Source of the DNA: Vibrio sp. NTOU-M3
Lineage (GTDB): Bacteria > Pseudomonadota > Gammaproteobacteria > Enterobacterales > Vibrionaceae
Direction: 5' to 3'
Assembly: GCF_040869035.1 (NCBI RefSeq)
Contig: NZ_CP162100.1
Location: 682,001 to 746,000 of the forward strand
Length of the DNA: 64,000 nt
This document shows positions 8,971-18,348 of this stretch, piece after piece; the stretch's first letter is position 1; every line of letters begins with the position of its first letter. Under the pieces are notes generated by a model. The model searched no databases. It was not told the origin of the DNA and saw only the letters and a program-made list of their open reading frames with translations. Position numbers and translations under genes: made by a program.

Positions 8971-9945
8971 TTGGCTGGTGAATTTAATTTGATCGAGAAG
9001 TATTTTGTTGCTCGGCAACCAAATCGCGCTGATGTCATTTTAGCAGCAGGAGATGATTGTGCGATCGTGTCTGTTGCGCAAGGCCAACATGTCGCGATTA
9101 GCACAGATACATTGGTTGCAGGAACTCATTTCCTCGCTGATGCTGATCCCGCAATGGTTGCCCATAAAGCTCTGGCGTCGAATATTAGTGACTTAGCGGC
9201 AATGGGAGCCACGCCTGCATGGGTTTCTTTCGCGCTAACCATGCCAGAAGTCGATGAAGCATGGCTTAAGCCTTTTTGTGATTCATTTTTTGCATTGGCT
9301 GATCAATTTAATATCCAGTTAATTGGTGGTGACACCACCAAAGGGCCATTAAGTCTGACACTAACAGTTCAAGGCCTCATTCCTAGCGGTCAGTCATTGC
9401 GTCGAGACTCTGCACAAGTAGGTGACAGAATTTACGTTACGGGTGATCTTGGTGATAGCAAAGCTGGCTTAGATGTTATTTTAGACCCGTCTTTATCGAT
9501 TCGTCCTTTTGCAGAGCAACTTATGAGGCGGCACTACCTTTCTACTCCTCAAATTGCATTGGGGGAAGCCTTACGTGGCATTGCTAGCGCAGCGATTGAT
9601 ATCTCAGATGGCTTGATTTCCGATCTGCAACATATTTTGTGTCGCTCAGGCTTGGGCGCACGTGTGGATATCGATACACTGCCGTTTTCTCAAGAGCTGT
9701 GTGAGTTTATTGGTAGCAGAGAAGGGGCTCAACGCTATGCATTGACCAGCGGTGAAGAGTACGAACTGTGCTTTACCGTGCCAGATAGCAAACGTGACGA
9801 GTTTGAGCAAGTTATCTCCACTCATGCTGTGAAGGTGTCTTGCATTGGCCAAACATGTCATGGCAGCGATATAGAACTTCATCAAAATAGCTTAGCGTTA
9901 GATTGGCAGTTAAGCGGTTATGATCATTTTAAGGTGGGTTTATGA
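8971..9945 (+). CDS. thiL: Thiamine-monophosphate kinase
   Basis: ATP-dependent phosphorylation of thiamine monophosphate to the active cofactor thiamine diphosphate. 324 aa with start at TTG 8971, giving the usual GEFNLIEKYF N-terminus; AAGGTAGG at about 8956-8963 is the ribosome site. An open frame reaches further upstream (8938), but that part lies in the nusB terminator. Motifs: GDDCAI (metal and nucleotide site, about residue 27), STDTLV, GGDTTKG and ISDGLISDL. It overlaps pgpA by four bases. Confidence 0.94.
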   Translation: MAGEFNLIEKYFVARQPNRADVILAAGDDCAIVSVAQGQHVAISTDTLVAGTHFLADADPAMVAHKALASNISDLAAMGATPAWVSFALTMPEVDEAWLKPFCDSFFALADQFNIQLIGGDTTKGPLSLTLTVQGLIPSGQSLRRDSAQVGDRIYVTGDLGDSKAGLDVILDPSLSIRPFAEQLMRRHYLSTPQIALGEALRGIASAAIDISDGLISDLQHILCRSGLGARVDIDTLPFSQELCEFIGSREGAQRYALTSGEEYELCFTVPDSKRDEFEQVISTHAVKVSCIGQTCHGSDIELHQNSLALDWQLSGYDHFKVGL

Positions 9946-10448
9946 CCAATCCTCTTTCTCTTATTTCATTGAAAAACCCATGGCATTTATTGGCTACCGG
10001 GTTTGGTAGTGGTTTATCGCCAGTGATCCCGGGAACGATGGGAACCTTAGCGGCGATCCCGTTTTATTTGTTGTTGGTGCAACTGCCACTACCTTTGTAT
10101 CTAGCTGCCGTTTTGATCTCATGCCTTATCGGGGTGAAGATCTGTCAGATCACCTCTGATGATATGGGGGTACATGATCATGGCTCTATCGTATGGGATG
10201 AATTTGCCGGTTTTTGGATCACCATGCTGGTGGTTCCGTTGTTCCAGCTTTCTGCAACAGATTGGAAGTGGTTGGTGACCGGTTTCGTGCTATTCCGTTT
10301 TTTCGATATGGTGAAGCCATGGCCTATTGGCTGGTTAGATAAGCGTGTTCATGGCGGCTTAGGTATCATGCTGGACGATATAGTCGCAGGTATCATGGCG
10401 GGCGTAGCACTGTACCTTGTTGGACTTTATGCTGGGTGGTTAGCATAA
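9942..10448 (+). CDS. pgpA: Phosphatidylglycerophosphatase A
   Basis: Inner-membrane phosphatase that converts phosphatidylglycerol phosphate to phosphatidylglycerol. 168 aa with several hydrophobic segments and the family motifs GSGLSPVIPGTMGT near the N-terminus, IVWDEFAGFW (about 83-92) and FFDMVKPWPIGWLD (about 120-133). Its ATG overlaps the thiL stop (ATGA), a conserved thiL-pgpA arrangement in gammaproteobacteria. Confidence 0.95.
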   Translation: MTNPLSLISLKNPWHLLATGFGSGLSPVIPGTMGTLAAIPFYLLLVQLPLPLYLAAVLISCLIGVKICQITSDDMGVHDHGSIVWDEFAGFWITMLVVPLFQLSATDWKWLVTGFVLFRFFDMVKPWPIGWLDKRVHGGLGIMLDDIVAGIMAGVALYLVGLYAGWLA

Positions 10449-10486
10449 GATGGTACATTGATGTTAGCTGGTGAGTGAATAGTTTA

Positions 10487-10515
10487 AAGAGTTGTCATAG
10501 CGACAACTCTTTTTC
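10487..10515 (+). terminator. Terminator after pgpA
   Basis: 11-bp stem AAAGAGTTGTC / GACAACTCTTT with a 5-base loop and TTTTT on the plus side. It sits between the convergent pgpA and DUF3461 genes and may act weakly in both directions. Confidence 0.85.
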
Positions 10516-10524
10516 ATTTCATGT

Positions 10525-10908
10525 CTATTTTAATTTATCGAGATCTGCTTCTATTTCAGCAATTTTACTCGAAACCACTTTTTCTAAGTGGCGTAAGTCG
10601 GTCAAGATCTTTTGTTTTACATCGGCTTCGGCCAACTTTTCTGGTTTGGTAATTTTATTTAGCTCATCAATCACTAAGGTTAGGTTGCGATTGATTTCAG
10701 TCACCTCTTTATACTGATGGCTACCACTATCTACCAGCACATTTTTAACCTGCCTTGGGTATTTAAACTTCACGCTTTTCGCAAACAGTTCTCCCTTTTG
10801 TTTACGAAAATAGATTTTTAAAACATCCTTATGCGCTTCTTGACGAAGTGAATAGCGCTCAATCTGTTTAGGTTCATGAATGCCTAAACCAGTGAGGTGT
10901 GGAAACAT
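10525..10908 (-). CDS. DUF3461 family protein (YaeH-like)
   Basis: 127 aa, soluble, basic in its middle part, with a likely helical coiled-coil C-terminus (about residues 70-127, rich in Glu, Lys and Leu). The N-terminal [23 protein letters not shown] segment is the hallmark of the DUF3461 family, which includes E. coli YaeH near dapD. No function is established. A ribosome site (AGAGG) precedes the start. It lies between pgpA and glnD; its own minus-strand terminator is not obvious beyond the shared hairpin. Confidence 0.85.
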   Translation of the reverse strand: MFPHLTGLGIHEPKQIERYSLRQEAHKDVLKIYFRKQKGELFAKSVKFKYPRQVKNVLVDSGSHQYKEVTEINRNLTLVIDELNKITKPEKLAEADVKQKILTDLRHLEKVVSSKIAEIEADLDKLK

Positions 10909-11017
10909 AGGCTACCTCTGTTAGTTTGATGTTATTAACATAACTAATGTAGCAGCCTATTTTTGTGTCAGATAGTCGATTATTCGAACAGTTAGCTAAC
11001 TTGTGGACGAGATCGCG

Positions 11018-13642
11018 CTAGTTGGGAGCTAACTCAGCGACATTGTCGATAAGTTGCTGTCTTAACAGAGTTTGTTCTTCATCAGACAGTTTTCCACCTT
11101 CAGCACTGGTGATGATAAATAAATCTTCAGCGCGTTCTCCAATGGTGGTGATTTTAGCAGCATGAAGACTGATACCCAGATCCGCAAATGTTGCTCCAAC
11201 TGTGGCTAGCAACCCAGGGGTATCGAGAGCCACAAATTCGAGTAAGGTTCGTTTTTTACTTTTTGTCGGAAGGAAATCAACCCGAGTTTTAACGGTAAAG
11301 TGTTGTAAGTTCCTTGGTACGCGGCGAGTGCGGATCTTCGTGGGTCGTCCATCTTCTAAAACGTGCAGTAAGTGCTTTATGACAGCTTTATGGCGGCTTT
11401 CTTCGATCGCTTCGCTGTTTTGATCCAATACCATAAATGTATCAAGGACATAACCGTCTTTACTTGTCATGACTTGCGCATCATGAACGTTAAAATTGCG
11501 TCGGTCGAGCTCTGCCACCACAGTGGCAAATAATGCGTGCTGATCTTTGCTATAAACAAAGACTTCAGTACCGCCACGAGTGGCTTTTTTGCTGACTAAA
11601 ATGAGCGGCTTTTCTGGTGCATCATGTCGTAGTAAGTGACTACAGTGCCAAGCGATTTGCTTATGAGTGTGGCGCAGGAAGTAGTCGGCTTTAAAGCGCT
11701 GCCATAACACTTCAATTTCTCTAGCAGTAAAACCTTCTTTTCTTAGTATGGCAGAAGCCAGCTGTTGGTTGTGGCGGATGCGATCTCGGACGTCAACGGG
11801 ATTTTCCAACCCGCGACGCAGTGCTCGCTGAGTTGAATAAAACAGTTCGGCCAATAAAGTTCGCTTCCAACTGTTCCATAACTCTGGATTGGTAGCACAA
11901 ATATCTGCAACGGTTAGGCATACTAAGTATTCTAGGTACTCTTCATCACGGACCTGTTTTGCAAATTCAGTGATCACTTCAGGATCGTAAATATCACGAC
12001 GCTGCGCAGTGACGGACATCAATAGGTGATTGCGCACCAGCCAAGTCACCAGTTTAGCTTCGGGCTTGGATAAGCCATGTTCGATGCAAAACTGGTATGC
12101 CTCTTCAGCACCAATTTCTGAGTGATCGCCACCACGTCCTTTACCTATATCATGGAAAATTGCAGCGAGGATCAGGAGTTCTTTTTTCTGAATTCTAGGA
12201 TAGACTTCGCAGCAAATAGGGTGCTTATCGTAATTCTTGGCGTAGCTAAAGATGTTGATGTGCTTGAGTAAACGAATACTGTGTTCGTCCACGGTATAAA
12301 CATGAAACAGGTCGAATTGCATTTGGCCAACAATTTGGCTCCATTGGGGTAAGTAGGCAGAGAGCACTCCAAGCTTGTGCATTAAGCTAAAAGCTTTGTG
12401 CAATGCATTCGGGTGACGGCATAAGGTCATAAATTTCTCTCTTGCCGCTGGAATGGTATGCAGGAACTTGTTTAATCGTCTACGAGCCGTTCTTAATTGA
12501 CGCAGTGTTGGTGGTGAAACGCCTTCGATACTTGAGTCATTGGCAATATGAATAAACATGTCGAGAATGGTTTCTGGGCGCGCTTGAAACAGGGCAGGCT
12601 TACGCGCTTCTATCAAATGACCACGTCGCTGGAAGTCATCACTGAGGATCTCTATCTGACATTCCACACCATTATTCAATATCGCTTGATCAAAAATCTT
12701 GAGCAGCATTTTATTGAGCTCAGCTACACGACGTAGCGTGCGATAGAACTCCTTCATCATCATTTCAACACCACGGTTACCTTCTCCGGTAAAACCAAGG
12801 TGTTCAGCCACCTGTGCTTGGTGGGCAAAGGTTAAGCGGTTGTCGTAGCGCCTCAGCTCGATATGCAAAGCAAAACGTACACGCCAAAGAAAGTCTTGGC
12901 ATTCTACCAGTTCTCGGTATTCCGCATCAGTCAGAAAGCCATAGCGGCTCATTTCGAACAGTGATGTGGCGCCGAAGTGACGACGAGCAACCCAGCTTAA
13001 GGTATGGATATCGCGTAATCCTCCGGGTGTCGATTTGATGTCGGGCTCTAGATTATAGGTAGTGTCGTGATAGCGAGCGTGACGTGCTTTTTGTTCATCC
13101 AGTTTGGCTTTATAGAAGACTTCACTTGGCCAAAATGATTCAGAGTGGATCACCAACTGTAGTTGATGAAATGTGTCTTCGCAGCCGCATAGTAAACGAG
13201 ACTCTTGTAGGTTGGTTGCCACGGTTAGATCTTGGCGACCAATATCGGCACACTCTTCAACGGTTCTAACGGCATGGCCGATTTCAAGTCGTAGATCCCA
13301 CAGTAGGGTAATAAATTCACTGACTTTTTCAGCAAGTCCTTCGGGAAGGCGTTTGCGTGAGACAACAAGAATATCGATGTCGGAAAGTGGATGCAGCTCG
13401 CCGCGTCCATATCCGCCCACTGCCACTAAGCTGATATTGGGTAAGGCATCAAACCCATAATGGCACCATAGCCGATTGAGCAGCATATCGATGTATTCAG
13501 CTCGTCCTAAGACCAAATCAGTCACTGGATGATGGTTTAAGAACTCTTGTTTTTGATAAAGGGCAAACTGATCAAGCTGAGTTTTGATTTCAGCAACGGT
13601 CAGCTGCTGTTCAGAGAAGGTAAGGGGAGATTGGTATGGCAT
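11018..13642 (-). CDS. glnD: GlnD, PII uridylyltransferase/uridylyl-removing enzyme
   Basis: Senses glutamine and modifies PII (GlnB, encoded at 36266 in this window): uridylylates it under nitrogen limitation, removes UMP when glutamine is high. 874 aa. Domains in order: nucleotidyltransferase with GGYGRGELHPLSDIDIL (about 80-97), HD hydrolase with His497-Asp498 (HDIGKGRGGDHS), and two C-terminal ACT glutamine-sensing domains (from about 690 and 795). The frame is open upstream to 13693, but ATG 13642 gives the normal MPYQSPLTF start. It follows map but is separated by a terminator, so it likely has its own promoter. Confidence 0.96.
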   Translation of the reverse strand: MPYQSPLTFSEQQLTVAEIKTQLDQFALYQKQEFLNHHPVTDLVLGRAEYIDMLLNRLWCHYGFDALPNISLVAVGGYGRGELHPLSDIDILVVSRKRLPEGLAEKVSEFITLLWDLRLEIGHAVRTVEECADIGRQDLTVATNLQESRLLCGCEDTFHQLQLVIHSESFWPSEVFYKAKLDEQKARHARYHDTTYNLEPDIKSTPGGLRDIHTLSWVARRHFGATSLFEMSRYGFLTDAEYRELVECQDFLWRVRFALHIELRRYDNRLTFAHQAQVAEHLGFTGEGNRGVEMMMKEFYRTLRRVAELNKMLLKIFDQAILNNGVECQIEILSDDFQRRGHLIEARKPALFQARPETILDMFIHIANDSSIEGVSPPTLRQLRTARRRLNKFLHTIPAAREKFMTLCRHPNALHKAFSLMHKLGVLSAYLPQWSQIVGQMQFDLFHVYTVDEHSIRLLKHINIFSYAKNYDKHPICCEVYPRIQKKELLILAAIFHDIGKGRGGDHSEIGAEEAYQFCIEHGLSKPEAKLVTWLVRNHLLMSVTAQRRDIYDPEVITEFAKQVRDEEYLEYLVCLTVADICATNPELWNSWKRTLLAELFYSTQRALRRGLENPVDVRDRIRHNQQLASAILRKEGFTAREIEVLWQRFKADYFLRHTHKQIAWHCSHLLRHDAPEKPLILVSKKATRGGTEVFVYSKDQHALFATVVAELDRRNFNVHDAQVMTSKDGYVLDTFMVLDQNSEAIEESRHKAVIKHLLHVLEDGRPTKIRTRRVPRNLQHFTVKTRVDFLPTKSKKRTLLEFVALDTPGLLATVGATFADLGISLHAAKITTIGERAEDLFIITSAEGGKLSDEEQTLLRQQLIDNVAELAPN

Positions 13643-13703
13643 ATACTGCGATCCATGCAAGATGATTCCATATAATGGAATCCACTCTAGCAAATTCAGG
13701 CGG

Positions 13704-13735
13704 ATAAAAAAATATCCCTGCCGAAGCAGGGATAT
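13704..13735 (-). terminator. Terminator of map
   Basis: 10-bp stem ATATCCCTGC / GCAGGGATAT (13712-13721 with 13726-13735), tetraloop, with a run of T on the minus strand (A run at 13705-13711). Confidence 0.92.
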
Positions 13736-13741
13736 TGAAAT

Positions 13742-14620
13742 TTATGCGTTGTTCATGTGGCGAGGAATGGTGTCATCACTGCGTAGTGTTAACACTTCAC
13801 AACCACTACTGGTCACTAAAATTGTGTGTTCGTATTGCGCTGATTTCTTACCGTCGCCTGTGTAAACCGTCCAGTCATCTTCTGCATCAACAGTCACCCC
13901 AAATTTACCTGCATTGATCATCGGTTCGATGGTAAAGCACATGCCTTCCTTCAATACACGGCGATCGTTGTTTTTGTAGTGAACAATTTGTGGCTCCTCG
14001 TGGAACTCATTACCAATACCGTGACCACAAAAATCTTTTACAATTGAGAACTTATTGCGTGGGTTCTTTTTGTTGTTGTCTTTGATGTATTTTTCAATAG
14101 CTGTACCAATATCACCAACGGTTGCTCCCGGTTTTACTTTGCGCATGCCCACATAAAGGGCTTCTTGAGTCACCATGCAAAGACGTTTGTCAGCGGGTGA
14201 TACATCGCCAACGAAGAACATTTTAGAAGTGTCACCGTGGTAACCTTCTGGACGAACACTTAGGTCTGCACCTTCTTCATTTGGAATGATAACAGTGATG
14301 TCTACGTTAATGATGTCGCCATTTTTTAATACGGCTGGTTTTGGTTGACCATTACTGCCCACTTCATCTTCAGAAGCTGGAATGCCATGGCAAACAATGT
14401 GGTTGATAGAAGTACAGATTGATTTAGGGAAACCATGGTAATCAAGAGGTGCTGAGTATGCGCCTTTTTCAATCCCGTAATCGTGACAGAGCTGGTTTAG
14501 TTCATCTGTCGTCACACCTTCTTTAATGTGTGGTTCGATCATTTCTAGGATTTCAGCGGCCAACGCGCCCGCAATACGCATACGTTCGATTTCTTGAGCA
14601 GTTTTGATCTTGATTGACAT
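13742..14620 (-). CDS. map: Methionine aminopeptidase, type I
   Basis: Removes the initiator methionine from new proteins. 292 aa, somewhat longer than E. coli Map (264), from extra residues in the middle (around residues 85-125) and the C-terminus. The five metal ligands are visible in NVDITV (Asp), GDTSKMF (Asp), GHGIG (His), TIEPM (Glu) and QYEHT (Glu). It is divergent from rpsB, as in E. coli. A candidate promoter with TAGAAT lies about 50 bases upstream. Confidence 0.96.
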   Translation of the reverse strand: MSIKIKTAQEIERMRIAGALAAEILEMIEPHIKEGVTTDELNQLCHDYGIEKGAYSAPLDYHGFPKSICTSINHIVCHGIPASEDEVGSNGQPKPAVLKNGDIINVDITVIIPNEEGADLSVRPEGYHGDTSKMFFVGDVSPADKRLCMVTQEALYVGMRKVKPGATVGDIGTAIEKYIKDNNKKNPRNKFSIVKDFCGHGIGNEFHEEPQIVHYKNNDRRVLKEGMCFTIEPMINAGKFGVTVDAEDDWTVYTGDGKKSAQYEHTILVTSSGCEVLTLRSDDTIPRHMNNA

Positions 14621-14669
14621 TGGTTTTCTCTACTAACAGGTTGCGCCGAGTTCTGCGCGAATTGCGCGC

Positions 14670-14678
14670 ATTCTAACA
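14670..14678 (-). promoter_or_regulatory. Candidate extended -10 of the map promoter
   Basis: On the minus strand TGTTAGAAT is followed by a GC-rich stretch (ATGCGCGC), an extended -10 arrangement. It lies 50 bases from the map start. No -35 assigned. Confidence 0.4.
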
Positions 14679-14790
14679 GGAAGAGATGAGAATGTGTATT
14701 GGTCTTGTTTTTACAAAGGCTACTGCATGCCTCGAATCTAGGGTTGATTGATCGTAAACGGGATTTTTTTCTAGCCAATTAGCACCGAAA

Positions 14791-14808
14791 TATGGTATAA
14801 AGCGCGCC
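14791..14808 (+). promoter_or_regulatory. rpsB promoter, extended -10 with GC-rich discriminator
   Basis: TGGTATAAA at 14793-14801 is an extended -10 and is followed at once by GCGCGCC, a discriminator typical of stringently controlled ribosomal promoters. The -35 is poor. The predicted start near 14808 leaves a leader of about 165 bases. Confidence 0.65.
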
Positions 14809-14972
14809 GGAATCGTGGTCTATACTCTTCAAACTTGGCGAGGTAGATGCACCTTCCATTAACCAATTATCTTTAAATCACACACATTCCGACACATATT
14901 CCGGGGTGCTGGGCAGAAGCCTAGTCGGAATCATGGGGGATGTGGAGGCCTAACCCCATAGAGGATTATAAA
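14808..14972 (+). promoter_or_regulatory. rpsB leader RNA, likely S2 autoregulatory element
   Basis: A long untranslated leader with clear pairing: ATTCCGAC (14886-14893) with GTCGGAAT (14924-14931), enclosing TGGGC/GCCTA, then TGGGG (14934-14938) with CCCCA (14954-14958), ending just before the ribosome site. Gammaproteobacterial rpsB leaders of this kind are known to mediate repression of rpsB-tsf by ribosomal protein S2. The stems are seen; the regulation is inferred from the family. Confidence 0.7.
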
Positions 14973-15701
14973 ATGGCAACTGTATCAATGCGCGATATGC
15001 TAAAAGCTGGTGTTCACTTCGGTCACCAGACTCGTTACTGGAACCCAAAAATGAAACCATTCATCTTTGGTGCTCGTAACAAAGTTCATATCATCAACCT
15101 AGAAAAAACTGTACCAATGTTCAACGAAGCTCTAGCTGAGCTTGCTAAAGTTGGCGAGAAAAAAGGTAAAGTTCTTTTCGTTGGTACTAAGCGCGCTGCA
15201 TCTGAAGCTGTTAAAGAAGCTGCTATCGCAAGCAACCAGTACTACGTTAACAACCGCTGGTTGGGCGGCATGCTAACGAACTACAAAACTGTTCGTCAGT
15301 CAATCAAGCGTCTGAAAGATCTTGAAGCTCAAGCTCAAGACGGTACTTTCGACAAACTAACTAAGAAAGAAGCTCTAATGCGTACTCGCGAAATGGAGAA
15401 GCTAGAGAAATCTCTTGGTGGTATCAAAGATATGGGCGGCCTACCAGACGCTCTATTCGTAATCGACGCTGATCACGAGCACATCGCAGTTAAAGAAGCA
15501 AACAACCTAGGTATCCCAGTTTACGCTGTGGTAGATACTAACTCTAACCCAGACGGCGTTGACTACATCATCCCAGGTAACGACGATGCAATCCGTGCGG
15601 TACAGCTTTACCTAAACGCTGCTGCTGCTTCGGTAACTGAAGGTCGTAACAAAGACGTTGCTGTAGCTGCTGAAAAAGACGGTTTCGTAGAAGCTGAATA
15701 A
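14973..15701 (+). CDS. rpsB: 30S ribosomal protein S2
   Basis: 242 aa, standard for S2, which binds the 30S head-body junction and recruits S1. The N-terminal [26 protein letters not shown] and central [11 protein letters not shown] are highly conserved. The ATG at 14973 has an AGAGG site upstream; the frame is open from 14940 but that part belongs to the leader RNA. Codon choice is strongly biased (CTA, GTT, AAA), as expected for a very highly expressed gene. It leads the rpsB-tsf unit, with a partial terminator before tsf. Confidence 0.98.
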   Translation: MATVSMRDMLKAGVHFGHQTRYWNPKMKPFIFGARNKVHIINLEKTVPMFNEALAELAKVGEKKGKVLFVGTKRAASEAVKEAAIASNQYYVNNRWLGGMLTNYKTVRQSIKRLKDLEAQAQDGTFDKLTKKEALMRTREMEKLEKSLGGIKDMGGLPDALFVIDADHEHIAVKEANNLGIPVYAVVDTNSNPDGVDYIIPGNDDAIRAVQLYLNAAAASVTEGRNKDVAVAAEKDGFVEAE

Positions 15702-15768
15702 TAGCGGCTCCGCGTCATTCTTGGTTTATATGGCATCAATTTGTCACATAGACCAAGATATAGTTAGC

Positions 15769-15801
15769 ATCAGGGGCCGATAACGTAGGCCCCTGATTTT
15801 T
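15769..15801 (+). terminator. Intercistronic terminator/attenuator between rpsB and tsf
   Basis: 10-bp stem ATCAGGGGCC / GGCCCCTGAT with a 9-base loop and TTTTT. In E. coli a similar signal lets only part of transcription reach tsf; the same role is inferred here. Confidence 0.85.
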
Positions 15802-15832
15802 ACCAAATCCAGAATCAACTGAGGAATAGAGA

Positions 15833-16675
15833 ATGGCTGTAACTGCTGCTCTAGTTAAAGAACTGCGCGAACGTACTGGCGCAGGCATGATGGAATGTAA
15901 GAAAGCGCTTGTTGAAACTAACGGCGACATCGAACTAGCAATCGAAAACATGCGTAAGTCAGGCGCTGCTAAAGCTGCTAAGAAAGCAGGTAACGTAGCT
16001 GCTGAAGGCGCAATCATCATCAAAGAAGAAAACGGCGTTGCTGTTCTTCTTGAAGTTAACTGCCAAACTGACTTCGTTGCTAAAGATGCTAACTTCACTG
16101 CATTTGCTGAAGAAGTTGCAGCTGACGCTCTAGCGTCTAAAGCAACAGCTGAAGAGCTACAAGCGAAATTCGAAGAAACTCGCGTTGCTCTAGTTGCTAA
16201 GATCGGTGAAAACATCAACATCCGTCGTGTTCAATACGTTGAAGGTACAGCAATCGCTTCTTACCGTCACGGTGAGAAAATCGGTGTAGTTGTTGCTGGT
16301 GAAGGTGACGCTGAAACACTTAAGCACGTAGCTATGCATGTAGCTGCTTCTCGTCCTGAGTTCGTTAACCCAGAAGACGTACCTGCTGACGTAGTAGAAA
16401 AAGAGAAAGCGGTTCAAGTTGAGATCGCAATGAACGAAGGCAAGCCAGCTGAAATCGCAGAGAAGATGGTTGTTGGCCGCATGAAGAAGTTCACTGGCGA
16501 AATCTCTCTAACTGGTCAGCCTTTCGTTATGGAACCTAAGAAATCTGTAGGTGAAATCCTGAAAGAGCGTGGCGCTTCTGTTTCTGCATTCGTTCGTCTA
16601 GAAGTTGGCGAAGGTATCGAGAAGAAAGAAGAAATGAGCTTCGCTGAAGAAGTTGCACTAGCTCAAAAAGGTTAA
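15833..16675 (+). CDS. tsf: Elongation factor Ts
   Basis: Nucleotide exchange factor that recharges EF-Tu with GTP. 280 aa. The N-terminal UBA-like part contains [16 protein letters not shown] (about 11-26), and the core has CQTDFVAKD (about 79-87), the EF-Tu contact known as the TDFV motif. Ribosome site TGAGGAA lies upstream of the ATG. Like rpsB it shows codon bias of highly expressed genes. Followed by a terminator. Confidence 0.98.
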   Translation: MAVTAALVKELRERTGAGMMECKKALVETNGDIELAIENMRKSGAAKAAKKAGNVAAEGAIIIKEENGVAVLLEVNCQTDFVAKDANFTAFAEEVAADALASKATAEELQAKFEETRVALVAKIGENINIRRVQYVEGTAIASYRHGEKIGVVVAGEGDAETLKHVAMHVAASRPEFVNPEDVPADVVEKEKAVQVEIAMNEGKPAEIAEKMVVGRMKKFTGEISLTGQPFVMEPKKSVGEILKERGASVSAFVRLEVGEGIEKKEEMSFAEEVALAQKG

Positions 16676-16696
16676 TCCTTAGAGAAGTGTTTTTGA

Positions 16697-16726
16697 AGAG
16701 ACCGTGGCCTTGGCTACGGTCTTTTC
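16697..16726 (+). terminator. Terminator after tsf
   Basis: Stem GACCGTGGCC / GGCTACGGTC (16700-16709 with 16712-16721), the innermost pairs probably open, followed by TTTT. Confidence 0.8.
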
Positions 16727-16861
16727 ATGAGTATCGCGGCTAATCGTGATGAATAAAGGGTTATTTACTTTTTTCTCAAAATGAATGCAGCCTTATGCAT
16801 TACAATTTGAGCCTTTATTCATGACTGTTAATCAACAAACTCTTTCTGGAAGGTAAACTCC

Positions 16862-17593
16862 ATGACTACGAACCCTAAACCAGCGTATCAACGAATTCTA
16901 TTAAAACTGAGTGGTGAAGCACTTCAAGGTGAAGAAGGTTTTGGTATCGATCCTGCAATTTTGGATCGTATGGCTCAAGAAGTTAAAGAACTGGTTGAAC
17001 TGGGTGTTCAGGTAGGTGTTGTAATTGGTGGTGGTAACCTTTTCCGTGGTGCAGGTCTAGCTGAAGCTGGCATGAACCGCGTAGTGGGTGATCACATGGG
17101 TATGCTTGCGACAGTGATGAACGGTTTGGCAATGCGTGACGCACTGCACCGTGCATACGTAAATGCTCGCGTAATGTCTGCAATTCCTCTAAAAGGTGTG
17201 TGTGACGATTACAACTGGGCAGATGCGATCCGTGAACTTCGTCAAGGTCGTGTAGTGATTTTCTCAGCAGGTACGGGTAACCCATTTTTCACAACGGACT
17301 CTGCTGCTTGTCTACGTGGTATCGAGATCGAAGCGGACGTAGTTCTAAAAGCAACAAAAGTAGATGGTGTATTTACTGCTGATCCGGTGGCAAACCCTGA
17401 CGCAGAGCTGTATGATAAGCTTGCTTACAACGAAGTTCTTGATAAAGAACTGAAAGTGATGGATTTGGCAGCATTTACACTGGCTCGTGACCATAAAATG
17501 CCAATCCGTGTATTCAACATGAACAAACCAGGTGCACTACGTCGCGTGGTTATGGGTGAAGCTGAAGGCACGCTAATCAGCAACGCTGAATAA
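16862..17593 (+). CDS. pyrH: Uridylate kinase (UMP kinase)
   Basis: Phosphorylates UMP to UDP; a hexameric amino-acid-kinase-fold enzyme, allosterically activated by GTP and inhibited by UTP. 243 aa. Motifs: [10 protein letters not shown] (about 14-23), [10 protein letters not shown] (about 54-63), [11 protein letters not shown] and [13 protein letters not shown]. Ribosome site GGAAGG lies upstream. It is flanked by terminators on both sides, so despite the conserved tsf-pyrH-frr order it may be largely its own unit. Confidence 0.97.
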   Translation: MTTNPKPAYQRILLKLSGEALQGEEGFGIDPAILDRMAQEVKELVELGVQVGVVIGGGNLFRGAGLAEAGMNRVVGDHMGMLATVMNGLAMRDALHRAYVNARVMSAIPLKGVCDDYNWADAIRELRQGRVVIFSAGTGNPFFTTDSAACLRGIEIEADVVLKATKVDGVFTADPVANPDAELYDKLAYNEVLDKELKVMDLAAFTLARDHKMPIRVFNMNKPGALRRVVMGEAEGTLISNAE

Positions 17594-17598
17594 TAGAT

Positions 17599-17638
17599 AA
17601 CACCATGACAATATTTTTATTGTCATGGTGTTGCCTTT
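17599..17638 (+). terminator. Strong hairpin after pyrH
   Basis: 14-bp perfect stem AACACCATGACAAT / ATTGTCATGGTGTT (17599-17612 with 17619-17632), 6-base loop, then TTGCCTTTT, an interrupted T tract. Terminator or RNA-stabilising hairpin. Confidence 0.75.
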
Positions 17639-17693
17639 TCAAAACACCCTATTAGGCTTTCATTTAGAAAGAATTACACATTAAGGTGATATT

Positions 17694-18251
17694 GTGATTA
17701 ACGAAATCAAACAAGACGCTCAGGAGCGTATGGACAAAAGCGTTGAAGCGCTGAAAAATACCCTTTCTAAAGTTCGCACTGGACGTGCGCACCCAAGCCT
17801 TCTTTCCGGTCTCAGCGTAGAGTATTACGGTGCTCCAACCCCGCTAAATCAGGTTGCAAACGTTGTGGCTGAAGACGCTCGTACATTAGCGATCACTGTG
17901 TTTGATAAAGAGCTTGCTCCAAAAGTTGAAAAAGCGATCATGATGTCAGACCTAGGTCTGAACCCAATGTCTGCTGGTACTGTAATTCGAGTACCACTTC
18001 CACCACTAACAGAAGAACGTCGTAAAGACTTAGTTAAAATCGTTCGTGGTGAAGCAGAAGGTGGCCGTGTGGCTATCCGTAATATTCGTCGTGACGCAAA
18101 TAATGATCTAAAAGCGCTTTTGAAAGATAAAGAAATCTCTGAAGATGAAGATCGTAAAGCACAAGACGAAATCCAAAAAATTACTGATGCAGCTGTAAAA
18201 AACGTAGATGAAGTCCTTGCTGCAAAAGAAAAAGAGCTAATGGAAGTATAA
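17694..18251 (+). CDS. frr: Ribosome recycling factor
   Basis: With EF-G, splits post-termination ribosomes for reuse. 185 aa, exact family size, near tRNA-shaped fold: three-helix bundle with the [12 protein letters not shown] motif (about 24-35) and a beta domain containing [15 protein letters not shown]. Start is GTG at 17694, with ribosome site AAGGTGA upstream; no suitable ATG exists near it. Followed by a strong terminator. Confidence 0.97.
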   Translation: MINEIKQDAQERMDKSVEALKNTLSKVRTGRAHPSLLSGLSVEYYGAPTPLNQVANVVAEDARTLAITVFDKELAPKVEKAIMMSDLGLNPMSAGTVIRVPLPPLTEERRKDLVKIVRGEAEGGRVAIRNIRRDANNDLKALLKDKEISEDEDRKAQDEIQKITDAAVKNVDEVLAAKEKELMEV

Positions 18252-18273
18252 TTCCTGCTCATACTCTTCATAT

Positions 18274-18307
18274 AAAAAACGCTGTGCTCGCAGCACAGCG
18301 TTTTTTT
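18274..18307 (+). terminator. Terminator of frr
   Basis: Stem AAAAACGCTGTGCT / AGCACAGCGTTTTT around CGC, followed by a T run; a very strong rho-independent terminator. Confidence 0.95.
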
Positions 18308-18348
18308 ATGCTAATCTTTGTCACCTGCTGATATTCACTATTCTCTTT

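Noticed and set aside
10475..10717. Plus-strand frame opposite DUF3461
   Set aside because: It runs over the pgpA terminator and antisense to a recognisable protein.
15736..16221. Long antisense frame opposite tsf (161 codons)
   Set aside because: A mirror of tsf codon bias, with serine- and alanine-rich low-complexity translation and no ribosome site; similar shadows lie opposite frr, pyrH and fadE.
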